In this document: positions 40,301-53,000 of the stretch, piece after piece
How positions within the stretch are numbered: position 1 is the first letter of the stretch
How the letters are laid out: each line of letters begins with the position of its first letter
Source of the DNA: Dipteris shenzhenensis
Taxonomy: Eukaryota > Polypodiophyta > Polypodiopsida > Gleicheniales
DNA: 64,000 nt
Reading direction: 5' to 3' (one strand)
Assembly: GCA_047967505.1 (NCBI GenBank)
Contig: CM106541.1
Notes under the pieces: model-generated
Databases searched by the model: none
What the model was told of the DNA's origin: nothing
What the model saw: only the letters and a program-made list of their open reading frames with translations
Position numbers and translations under genes: made by a program

Positions 40301-41473
40301 GGGGAGACCAGAGGTGCCGGTATGCACGCACAAAGAGATGGTTTGAGGGACTAGGGCTCCACATGGACAGACTACCTCCATTCCTGTACAGCATGGATGC
40401 TCCGTTCTTTCCCTCCTATCACACGAGGTCAATCAAGTTATCCGTGAGGATCTACTACAGCTACATACATTCTAGACTTGGTTGGGCCCACGTGATCTTC
40501 CAGTGAAGCTGGGCTTCTACAGAGATCACTTCCTACATATCACAGCGGAGGGTTTCATTGATCCACCAGGATACCCGCAGATTCACCTACCCCACTCGTT
40601 GAGGATCTCTCTTGGGTAATTCCGGGTCTCTTCACACAGACTTCGTATCGAGAGCGGCAGAGCAGAGCAGTTACTTAGGAAGAGACGCATATGCACACTG
40701 TGTGACATGCAGGAGGTTAAGACAAAGGAGCATTTCATCTTCAGATGTCATGTTTACTATGAGATCCGAGAGCGTTTCTATTGCCTCTCCAGAGATAGTT
40801 ATGGGGTTTTGGCCCGTTTCCTCTCCTACTTAGACCAACAATGTTTGGCTGGTTTCATTCATGAGGTGCTTAGACAACGCGAGAGGATACTCTGAGCACG
40901 AAGACAGGAGCAGACTTCTTCCTCGACTGATACCTCTCAGAGCTCTATCACGGAGTTCTTTCAGCCAGATCACATAGACTCCCACGAGACGAGACCTCGA
41001 CATGACCGTGACCCAGAGCCTCTGACCCGACAGCTCAGACAGAGGGTTGACACATAGATCATACTTGGAAACATCCCCTCCTTGTTTCAAGTCAAAGCCC
41101 GACCGACGAGGGTCACATTGGCCCTAGTTAGACACAAAGCTACAACCACGAGACGTAACAAGACTGCACCCTTGAGGGGCCGACAACGCTCTATTGCTGA
41201 CCTCATGCCTCCACTGCCTCATCCATCCTAATGTCCTGCTGCTGATGATGATGATAATGATGATTATGATGATGTTGATGATGATGCTGAGATTGATCTA
41301 TAGTCGACTATTGGCACGACTATGTTGTACTTAGGACTTAGTACTGCCATTTTTCATTTTTTGCATTCAGCATTGGTGTGGATGCTCATTTAGTAGCTCC
41401 AATACCACAACTCATTGTATCAGGTTTTTTCAAAGTCTCATAGACCCATCGGTCTTCCGAAGACTTTAATAAA

Positions 41474-41520
<47 letters not shown>

Positions 41521-44500
41521 CCCCCCCCGCGACCCTATCCTGTACCATTTGGAACTGTAATGGTACCTTATGGTCAGAACCAGGGAACTTCTCAGAATCC
41601 TATACAGGTCACGACATAGTCTTTTACACAGAGACACATCAGAGTCCAAAGCGCCCACTACCAGTAGTTAACAGGTACACATGAGAGTACTTACAAAGAT
41701 GAGACTAGGGACATAGGGGGACTACGAGGATCACGAGAAGGAGCAGCTCTCTACAGATCCACCCTTTTGGGGACCATTTCAGTAAAGCAAAGAGATTCAC
41801 ATTCCAGGTTTCTTTGGATCCGGATCCGACACATGAACAACGGAGATTTGTTTGTTGCAGTGTGCTATTTTCCTCCCGAGACCTCCCACTTTGCGAGAGA
41901 GATTCGAGATGAGGCTGAGGCATCTCTATTTGCAGCCCTTTATCAGTCCATTGTTGACTTCTCGAGCCGTGGAGTCCTCCTAGTTGGAGACTTCAACGCG
42001 AGGACAAGCGCCCGTCAGATACCACTCCTTGACTTCAGGAACTCCCAAACATTGACCTTGAGGACGCAGGTATGCTACGGATTTCGACTGACAAACGAGG
42101 TTCCATCACATCTTATGGAGCAGGCCCTATTAGACCTCGACAAGATGCATGATCTCATTATTTATAATGGTCTTGACAGATGGCCCGCCTCGGGTGGTTT
42201 CACATGCTTCCCACATGGGGGAGGCTCTAGCATTGTAGATTACATCATGGGATCCCCTGCCTTCACATCACACATCACGGATTTCACTGTAGCAGCTCTT
42301 CCCCCAGGGGCTGATCATACCTACCTTTTCTTTAGCATTTCCACTCCCCGCCGTTGCATAGCACCTTTCACCCCACTGAGTTCTTACACATTCGGAGTGG
42401 TCACGGAGATCCCCTCCCTTCCTGGCATGCCTTCTTTCTTGGCAGAGGCAGTCAGTGCAGACGGGGTGCCTAGTGTTAGGGTCATTGTCTTTGACCCTAA
42501 CATCTCAGATGACCACATTATGCTTCAGCGTCCAGACGGCTCTCTCTTTCGACAGAGAGTCGAGATTTCAGGTAGACAAGACCAGTGCAGGATTTGCAGG
42601 ACCCTTGGACACTTTGCTAGAGACTGCCCAAGGAAGAGAAAAAGACCCAAGAGGTCTTCTGGTGCGGCTCCTTCACGTACTACCACGACTGCACCTCCCC
42701 AGCACCCTATACCACGCACTCCAAGACCACCAAGAGCAGCAAGGCGCCCTGCTTCGCACACCCCAGGACCACCAGGGGCAGCAGGGCGCCCAATGCCCAT
42801 AGCACACCCAGTACCACGATGGAGAGCTATCAGAGCGGCTCCCTTACCTCAGGAGGAGACTTTTGATCATGTTCAGACAGACGCCTTCCAGACTCCAGAG
42901 GTGGATGTTGCTGCAGCCCCAGACACTACAGTTCCACATCAAGAGGGGCCTTTAGATCCACCAGCCCCAGTCACTTTGGTCTCTGACCCCTTGGTTTCTG
43001 ACCACGAGGGGACTACAAGTACTTCTTCCCCGGAGACTGTTCCTGCCACAGTCAGGACAACCGAGAAAGTGCAGGCGCAGATGAGGGCTCCTGATTCCTC
43101 TTCACCCCAGCCACAGGCCTCCTCAACCCCCAGCTCCAGTTCTGCTCATAGAGGCCTGGCAGGTCCTTCTCCTCCATCTTCCACGAGTGCAGGTCTTCTT
43201 CGCACTCCTCGGCTAGACTTGCTTATCAGGAATTCTTTTTCGGCACTGGCAGATTCGGCGACTTTCATGGATGATGAGGAGTTTGTGCCCTCCACCTTAG
43301 GGGTCCCGGTCATTGGGATTCCTTCTGACAGGGCCTCCCTTTCAGCAGGTGTGGGAATCCTTTCATCTGTTGAGTTTCCTGCCCTCAACAGGAGTGTTTC
43401 GGCCCAGGGGAAGCTGGTCTCCTCTACTAGGTCGGGTAAGCCTTTCCATCCAGCATCCTCCTGTCGATGAGGATAGTCAGTTGAAACATACAAGCCTAGG
43501 CGGAGTTCCACACCGTCGCCATAGGCAGCTGATCCGGAACCAGCTTCATCCAGGCATCACTGGAGGTGCTATTGACATCCTTTTTATCCAGGAACACAAG
43601 CTGGATGCCAGTGATTGCTCTGAGTCTGGCAAACTGCTTTCAGGACATACCTTCTGGTCGCCTGCTATGGGCACAAGGGGAGGTACTTGCATTTCGGTCT
43701 CTCTTTCTATTCTCCCCTTGGTTGCTGGTCATGGCAGGTAGCTGTAGCCTTATCCGGAATTAGTGACTATTATCATTCAGTCGCTGATTCTAGGACGGAA
43801 TTAGTGACTATTATCATTCAGTCGCTGATTCTAGGAGACGTGAGATTCTCAGATGTGAGATTGGTATACGCCAGCAGTTAGCGTCCCTTCAGAGGGAAGA
43901 GCAGAAGAGGCCCACAGATGCTTGGATTCAGGAGCGCCTTGCTGCAGCAAGGGCTCATTTGCAGACATTGTTGGATCAGAGAGCAGAGTATGCCTTTCAT
44001 GCATAGGAATCCTTTTGGATTCAGATGGGTGGCAAGGTCAACAAACACTTTTTCTCTACTCATGGGCCCAGACATAGTAGAGATAGTGTTTCGCAGCTTG
44101 TTGACTCAAACGGGGTGTTACAGTCAGATCCTGATGCTGTCATGCGTGTAGCTTCAGATTTTTTTGCATCCCTTCTTACTGCAGATCCAGGCACACAGGC
44201 CATTGATGATGCCAGAGAGCTTATTTGGCAGTGTATAGGGCCCTGTATTGGTGAAGGATGAGATGTATGTTTCTCTGGATGCACCTTCCACCAATGCAGA
44301 ATTCAAGACTGCATTACTTGCCCTTCACAAGGGCAAGTGCCCACGTTCAGATGGACTTACCCCCTCCTTTTTTATTACTTTTTGGGAGCACATTGGTCAT
44401 CACATTACATCAGCCCTGCAGGGCGTGTGGGACTCTGGTGAGATGCCGGACTCACTCACAGATGGTCTCATTCATCTCATCCCAAAGGGGGGTAATAGGA

Positions 44501-47500
44501 ATCTTGTGTCTCAATGGAGATCCATCATTCTTTTGGGCACTTTTTACAAGATTCTGGTGAAATCCATCAGTCTGCGGCTACAGGTTTTTCTTCCAGATTT
44601 GATTCATGATACACAGACAGGGTTCGTGCATGGCAAAAGTATTTTCTCATTTTGGGAGGCCTCTGAATGGGCTATGCAGAGCCGCCAAAGATTGGCCATT
44701 CTACTCTTGGACTTTGAGAAAGCTTACGACAGAGTAGACTGGGATTTCTTAGAGGGTACTCTATCTCGCTTTGGTTTTCCAGATGCATGGATTAGAGGAG
44801 TATCCTCTCTCTACAAATCAGCCCATAGCCAATTGCTCATTGGGGGAATAAGAGGGGACAGGTTTCAGATTTCCAGATCCGTCCGCCAGGGATGTCCTCT
44901 TGCCCCGTTTCTTTTTCTGTTTGTGGCGGAAGCTATGAGTATCTACATTAGATCTCAAGCTGATATATATGGGCTGAGGCTTCCTATCCGCCGGGAAGAA
45001 GAGCTCCTAGATAGTGAGTTGGCAGAGGACACGGCTGTTTTTTTGGATGCCTCCCCCAAGACACTCACTTCCTTCCGGACAGCCTTGGATTTGTTTTGCA
45101 CGGCTGCAAGTGCACACATTAATTGGCATAAATCCAGTGGTTTTTGGATTTACAAGGATGACACCCCAGATTGGGGTAATGATATTGGCTTCACTTGGGT
45201 ACACAGGGGCCTCTCCGTCAGATATTTGGGCTGCCAGGTTGGGGTGAGCATCTCTCCCTCACAACAGTTTGCTCCGGTGTTGGAAAGCATTAGAAGAAAG
45301 CTCCTTTTCTGGAGCTCAGCCAAACTTGACTTGGCCTCCAGGGTGGTGGTGGTTAACTAGGTTCTTCTAGCCACAGCATGGTTTGTATGCTCTTGTTGGT
45401 GCCACTCTAGGGATTGTATCACTCAGCTTAAGAGGCCTGTACGAAACTTTTTATGGAGTGGTCTAGATGGCACAACTCATGTTACAGCCAGGGTGGCTTG
45501 GGAGACCTTGATTCTTCCTACAAGAGAAGGGGGTTTGAATATCATCGACCCAGATCTACAGTACAGAGCTTTACTACAGAGCTTTACTCTGCAAGTTCGT
45601 TGTGAGAGGGCTTAAGCCAGGACAAGAGCCTTGGAAGGATTTTTTTATCAGATGCATACAATCTCGCACGCCCACTTCAGGAGAGGATTGGACACACAGT
45701 ACTAGATGGGTTTTCACCACAATCCACCTCAGGTCTCCCTCTTCCCCTCTTATGGTTGCTATCCTGAAAGCATGGGCCAGCTTCAGGAGTACTCTTCGCA
45801 GGATTCCCCCATCCACCCGTGAAGAGATTGAAAGGCAGCCTATCATGTGGAATGACAGGATTTTGGATGAGCTTGGCAAACCACTTGGAGCTTCTCCTTA
45901 CATGCAGTGGCCAAGATGGGAGAGGGGCCCTGCATCTACAATGGGAGCATGGAAAGCCTTCAGGAAGCTTCCTGCAGACCAACAGGCCCAGATGGTTAGT
46001 GCAGGGAGAGTCCAACAAATTGATGCAGCCTTGCCCTTGGATTGGGTGGACACAGATGACATGCCTATTACTTGCTCCACCTGAATGGGGGCATCTTTAC
46101 AGGTGATTGCTTTTCTTGACCCACATGAGGATGCCTTAGTATTTGATGTTTCTTCGAGGGGCAGGCTGTCTAGATCCACAGACGATATCTTGTTGGAGGT
46201 ACCGTTTCAGCCAGTCAGGATAGTGGGCTTCATGGAGCATGGCTCTCTTTCACAAATGTACTTGGATCCTGACCCGCTTCTCCTCGCCCTTGGCTCATGG
46301 AGGCTGTGGCTCTATGGAGGTGTCCCAATTAAGTTTTTGCAGTGGGACCCTGGGGAATGGGAATGGATATATGAAGGGCACCGAGAGAAGGGCATCCCCT
46401 TCTTTCGTTACACGGTCAGTAATGCCAGGAAATTCCAGCTCAGCTCTAGGGGTTGGAAGCCTACCAGAGCTCCTCATTGGGAGAACTTTCATATTTCTGC
46501 TGACTTGCAGAGAATTTTTTGGCAGAGGCTCTGGAAATTCCACCGGAATAGAAAAATCACTCTCTTCTTTTGGCTTTTTATTCATGGTGGGATAGCAATG
46601 AACCATTGGAGATCCAAGTTCGGAGCTGACCCTTCTTGCCCTCGCTGCCTTTCTGCTTTGGAGACAATACAGCACTGCCTATGGGATTGCAGACAGACGA
46701 GAATCATATGGAAGGGGATTGCAAGACTTTTCAGCACTTTTGTTCGCCTACCTTTCTATATGACCTGGGGATCAGTGGCTTGGCTTACTCTTTTAGGGCC
46801 CCAGGTATTTTTTGAGAGACTTGACTCCTCTTGGGCTCTTCACATCCGACGACACCTTGTGGAGTCGTGCTCTCTAGAGGATGTTCCGACCACTCTTTTC
46901 AGGGCTGCTCACTCCTCGGTCGACTCTCCATGGGAGATCCTAGCTAGCATTGCAGCATGGCACATTTGGAGAGCCAAGTGCACTGAGGCTTTGGAGGGTT
47001 CTCAGGTTCACCCTTCTCAGATCTTGGCTAGTACTTGGACAGATACGATACACACTCTGATGGCCATTTGGGCGACCATGCAAGGATCATCTCGAGCAGC
47101 CTCCTCCAGGAGAGTTACTTTTCAATTGGAGAGACTCTCCCTTCTTTGCTGAGACTTCTACAAGGTTGAGATGGCACTTTCAGCCTCAGCCTTGGTTTCT
47201 TTCTACCTCATTCCTCTGAGGTGTTTTTATTACATGCTTAGCATGGTGTATTTCCGCACAGAGCTTGCTCTAGCGGGTTTCTTTCTTACTTAATAGAAGT
47301 CTCTTTCATGGGAAAAAAAAAAAAAAGGAGTATTGAAGCCACAAGAGTACCTGCTTAAGAACTCGGCGAGAGTTCATGGTCCAGGTTATCTGGAAATATT
47401 CATTGGTTGCATACCTTGCCAGAGGAAGGACGGGTTGAAACAAACCCTCAGAGCATGGTGCCTGGAAGACTCCCGTTGTTCACTCATTATGAGGGGGACA

Positions 47501-50003
47501 ACTAGAAGATCGTGACGGCTGGATTGCTCGAGTTCGAAGGCAGGAACGTGACTAAAGAAGGTGGTGCAAGGAGGTGCTACCAAAGATGGAGCTGTGTACC
47601 AGGATGGTGTGCGGAAGAGGAACCAGACCTGGTGGAGCAGGAGCCACTAGATGAAAAGCCAAGAAAAGATCTTGACATCGAAAAGTTCCAAAGGACTCAA
47701 CCAGGGAGTTACAACATCGCCATCGACGTGTTGGCATTGGGCCTGGATGTGTCGGTGAGAGGGGGTGTTGGAATGGTCACCTCCCCATCTATAAACCCCC
47801 ATATGAGGAGAGTATTGGGAGGGTGAACCTAGGCAGAAAAGATAAGAGGGGGGGGGGGGGGGGGGCTGCCACATGGGCAGCACCTCACAGGGAAAGGACA
47901 GCACATCAGCCTGTAAAGGCACCTCAAGGGCTGCCTGTACGGGCTGGAACAGGCCCCGAATGATGGCGCACAGGTGGCACAATTGTACGGCTGCATGGCA
48001 GGGGTCTATGGGCAGGCATAAGGCCTTCAAACAGGCCTGCAATAGGTGCAGGAATGGGCAAAGGCAGCAGCTCAAAAAAGGGGCTGCCAAAGGCCCTTAT
48101 AAAGGGCTGGTTGGACCAGCCAACCAGGTCGGCCAGCAAGCAGACTGATCAGCCAGTCTGGTCGGCCAGGATAAGGCTGGCTGGTCAGTCCATTCAAGGG
48201 GACCTTCTGTCCTATAAAAGGAGGGCCTCCAGCCCCAATTCAGGATCACTTGGAGCAGCCCTCGGGATAGCAGACAGGAGCAGCAAAGGGGGAGCCTTAG
48301 GCCTACATTCAGGAGGACAAGGTGACCTAGGAGAAGCTGCAGACTGAGCTAGAGTGGCTGCCCACCTAGGCTGGCTTCCGGACAGCAAGGTGGAAGGGAC
48401 TAGATAGAGAGTCTAAGAAGTGCTTGGCATCTAATAGAAGGACCTTTTGGTATTGTATCCTCTCCTAGTTTCTGGACGGGCGGAAATATAAAGTGTTGCT
48501 TTTATATTTGTCTCTGAGCATTGTCTATTTACTGGCTTGCGCATCTATGCACATAAGTTAAGAAGTTTGTGATTCCACACCCCACATCGCACACTGTGTG
48601 AGCTCCTGGGCATTACTATCAGTCTTCCGCCGTGCATACCCTCTGTTGGGTCATTTCCAACAGCTCTACCACCTGTAAGAAATCACTAAAGTAAAAGCAG
48701 AAGCATATGCTGAGTAATAAACTCAACAACTGCAGTTTTGTTTTGATTTGGGACACCTTCTATAGTCACCCCGTCTCTGTGGCTTAGGCACAAGACAGAT
48801 GCTAAAAACTCCATGTATAGGCAGCCCAAAGGGATGCAGCACAACCGAAGTACAGCCAAGAGGGAAGCCTCTTGAGACTGACTTGGAAAGAAACATAATC
48901 GGCCATACATCAGTTTAAGACTGAGAGTCTTTTGGCTTGGATTTAAACTCTTTAATGAGTGCTACGCCCTCACGGTACACTGCCCATTTTCCATCATTCC
49001 TTGCAGCCTTGACCTTAGCTAATTCCGCTGCCTTATTTTTCAATTGATTTCATGTAAGTTCTTCAGCTATCCATATCTTAGTTCCTTTCAACTTGTAGGA
49101 TTGTTGGAGAAGCTTGACTCGTAGATCCCGTGAGTTAAGTGTAATGATAGCATGACCTTTAGACTATAAGATACGAGTTGCTCTAGGTTCATCATCATCA
49201 TCAAGAGCATCATCCTTATCAACTGTCCAATCAATATTAGGCATGGTTGCTTTGATATGTTCTAAGGTGTCACTGAAAGAGTTCTCTTTGCACCATCCTT
49301 CGGGGAGTCCCCCTATTCTAATCTTCAAAGCATTATCACGCCTAGCTGCATGTTCTTTAATCTCTTCCTGAATGTCAGCCTTGTTAACCTTTGCATTGAA
49401 CTCCACAATTACTTCCTTCCTTGCGGTCTGTACTTTAGTGTGAACTAGGTCTTTGACTGTGGAAACTAGCTGGGGGGTAGGGGTGGAAGCCTTGTAAGAT
49501 TTAACCTCATCGATGACTGCCTGCTTGCAAGGTCCTTCTAGAACCTGAATTCTAGCTACTGCATCTGCCAATTGCATCTTTAACTCTCTTACCTGCTCTT
49601 GTAGATAAAAAATCTATTCATGGTGCCCAATGATGGGTCGGTCCAAACCTCCTCGTAGGTAGGTATGTGCATACAGAGAGGGTGTCATAGCTGCAACGGT
49701 GGCGTATCGGGACCTGTTGCCTGAAATGATTGGGGTTGAGGGGAAAGACTTCGAGGAGAGGAGAGGCCATTCCTTGTTGGCCATATCTGCCCCCTGGCTG
49801 AGCTAACCCCCTAGCTAGGGGGGTTCAGCCCAACTAGGGGTTAACCCTGGGTTGGGTTAACCTCTGTCGAGGTGTCGGTTAGGTCAAAGTTAACCTAGGT
49901 TGGGTAAACTGGTGCGGTGTTGGTGGCGCTGGTGGAGTTGACGATGGACGGTGACGAGGCTGAGGTGCGAAGAGGTTGAGGTAACGGGTGAGGCTGAGGC
50001 TGA

Positions 50004-50045
<42 letters not shown>

Positions 50046-53000
50046 TTTATTAGAGTCTTCGGAAGACCGATGGGACTATGAGACTGACAGAAAACCTGAT
50101 ACAAATCACAGTAAGGGTGGAGCTACTGAAATGAGCATCATCACCCGTGTTGAATCCTAAGTCTGATCATACATAATCAAATACATCTGGATGTAACAAT
50201 GAAAAGAAAAGGACTGGAGCGGAGCGGAATCCTCCGTATGTCATGTCCCCGTCGCTGGTGCATAACTGGTGATGGGACGCTGGTGCCCGTCAAGGGGTGT
50301 CGTGCGTCTCGGTCTCCTGGACGAGGCTCAACGCAAGACCAGAGCCACCGTGACTCCCGTGGGACGTATCCCGGGTCTAAACAATGACGCGAGGTCCCCC
50401 AGAGTGATCTGTGTGTCCCCTCGATGTCTCGTGTGTCGTGCTACGATCGTCGGGTCGGGATCTCTGGCACGTCAGCGGCTAGAGACTGGACGATCAATGT
50501 CACTAGATGGGAAGAACTCTGTGATCCTGCTCTGAGAGATGTCTGATGATGTGACCAAGCCCCGTCACCTGAGTAAGTACTCTCTATGTCGGATTCCCTC
50601 GTGAATGAAGGCCGCGAGGCATCTCTGATCTGGGTAGGCGAGGAATCTCGAAAGGAGCCCGGAGCCGTCTCTAAAGAGGCAGTGGTAGCGACCTCGGATC
50701 TCATAGTACACTTGGCACCTGAAAATAAAATGCTCCTCCGACTCAACCTCCTGACAGTCGCACAGTATGCATAAGCGATGCTCCCTAGGAATCCCCTCTG
50801 CTCTGCCACTCTCTATGCGGAGGCGGTGTGATGATACCCGAAACTGTCCGATGGAGATCCGTAGTGAGTGAGGCATATGAAGCTCAGTGTACACCGGTGG
50901 TGTGATGAATCCCTCCTCTGAAATGTGAAGACAGTAATCTCTGTAGAAACTCAGCTTCACTGGAAGCTCCCTCAGCTAAACCAGGTCCTAAAGGTGTGTA
51001 GTTGCAGGATATCCTCTCGAATGACCTGGTTGGTATGTGGCCCAATCGGGATGCTGGGTGGAAGTACCGGAGGGGCATCTAAACTGTACTAAAAAGGAGG
51101 TATCCTATCGATGTGGAACCGTAGTCTCACAAACCATCTGTGAGTCCGTGCATACCAGCATCGCTCGTCTCCCTCTGCTGCCAACCTCATGGAGGAATCG
51201 AGAGCCAACCATGGCAACCTCTGTCTCCCTGATGTGCAGTCCCCATATGATCTAACCCGGTGTAGATATGTGATGGTCTGAAAGGCTGCATCTAGCTGGA
51301 GTGGAGAAGCACCAAACTCGGCCTGAATGATGTGATGTGGTACAGACGGTTTCCCCTGGATCATCCGTGAGAACATGAGGATCTGCAAGCGCTCCACCCG
51401 TGTCCACTCTATCTCTGACATGTCAGGCCCCCAACAAGGGCTGCCACACATACCGGCTAGTCGGACCAAGGAGTCGAAGAGAAGAGCCTTGGTCCGAGGG
51501 TCCTGGAAGTGGGAGTGAAAGCACTGTCTCTCTAGCCGAGCTAGTGAGGTGTATCCCCTGCTCAGTCTGGCCTGCATCGCTGGTCTCATCGTGAAGATCG
51601 AGCCGAAGAAGATGACCCCCAAGTAAGTGTATGAGGATACGATCTCAACTGGTGACCCACCCAAAGTAAAAGTAAACTGTTTCCATTGCATGTTTGCTCG
51701 AGAGGTGTTAAAGATCATGACCTTGGTCTTGCCAAGGTTGACCTCCAAATCATGGGATAAACAAAAAGCCTGCAGTGCATCCAGGTGTCGCTGGAGCCCC
51801 TCGGGTGTGGACGACAAGAGTGCCACGTCATCTGCATAAAAAAGAATCCTGATGATGATCCCGGCAAGTGAGCAACCGATCCCTCCGAACGTCCCCATGA
51901 AAGTCTCAAGCTCATCGATGTAGAGGCCAAACAGGATCAGTGATAAGGGACAACCCTGTTTGACCCTTATAGTACTCAAGATCTCATCTGTCCAACCAGC
52001 GCCTGTACGAACTCAGCCTGAGACTCTCTCATACAGTGCCATGACAGCCCAGATGATCTCATGATCAAATCCCAGTGTCTGTAGGCGTGTGATAAGACGA
52101 GCTCGAGGTACTATGTCAAAGGCTTTGCGGAAATCCACAAAGCAACAGTATACCCTCTCCTTCCGTGATCTGGCCTCCTCAATGACACTCCTGAGTGTGA
52201 GTATGTGATCCATAGTCCCATGATCTCGCCTAAAACCGGCCTGACCCTCTGCTCTGAGCCCTCTCATCTCTGCGAACAGGCTGACCGATGCATCCAATAC
52301 AGCTGCATAGATCTTGGACATCACATGTCCAATCATGAGACAGAGAGAGAGGTGGAGAGGCTGAGCGGTGAGCAGGGGCTTGAGGCAAAGAGGCTGAGCG
52401 ACGGAGGTGGAGAGGCTGAGCGACAAGAGAGGGAGGCTGAGTGACGGAGGGAGGGGCTAGCAATAGGAGAGGGAGGCTAGCGACGGAGAGGCTGAGCGGA
52501 AAGGCTAGCGACGGAGGTGGAGAGGCTGAGCGACGGGAAAGTGAGAGAGAGCGGGGAGGCTAGAGACGGAGGGGGAGAGATGGAGACTGAGAGACAGAGG
52601 GAGAAGTGGGTGCCCCAAAGAGGATAGCACCAGACCAACTAATACTCACCTTGCCCACTTAGGCCACCCTAGGCTGACCCTACAGGGCCAGACCAAGGGT
52701 CAGCCTCTCTGGCTCCAAAGCGGACCCATACAAAGGTCATAGTGGCCTCTAGAATGGGTGAACCCCTACAATCAGCCCATACACAGGGCAAACATCCTGG
52801 CTTATGCTAGCCCATGCATGATCCTCTTATGGACATTATAATGCAGGTGAATTTATACCATGAAGAGAATTAGACAGAAAAAGGGATCAGAAGAAACTTG
52901 TAATGGTCTTTCGAAATGAACTTTAGAAATCAAGCCTAGAGGCGCTGGATCAATTAGTTTATTTTTACCCTATTTTTGAAATCAAAACCATGCCTAAGCA

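Larger units (their letters stand above)
42390..47326 (+). mobile_element. LINE-B copy 2, 5'-truncated, poly(A) tail
   Basis: ORF1 end with zinc knuckle, an endonuclease remnant, the RT, the zf-RVT region, a 3' UTR with cttaatagaagtctctttca, and a 15-nt A tail ending 47326. The 3' part is homologous to 976-2016. No target duplication could be identified, because the right flank is gypsy sequence and the left flank is LINE-A. Confidence 0.88.
50009..52340 (-). mobile_element. LINE-A copy 6, reverse-oriented, with (GA)n tail
   Basis: The only LINE-A copy here in sense with the host gene, and the best-preserved RT. Read on the minus strand: RT, C-terminal zinc domain, 3' UTR, the terminal cassette (ggtcttccgaagactctaat) and a TC repeat (50009-50042 as GA). 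The 5' side is truncated in a minisatellite near 52340. Confidence 0.92.
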
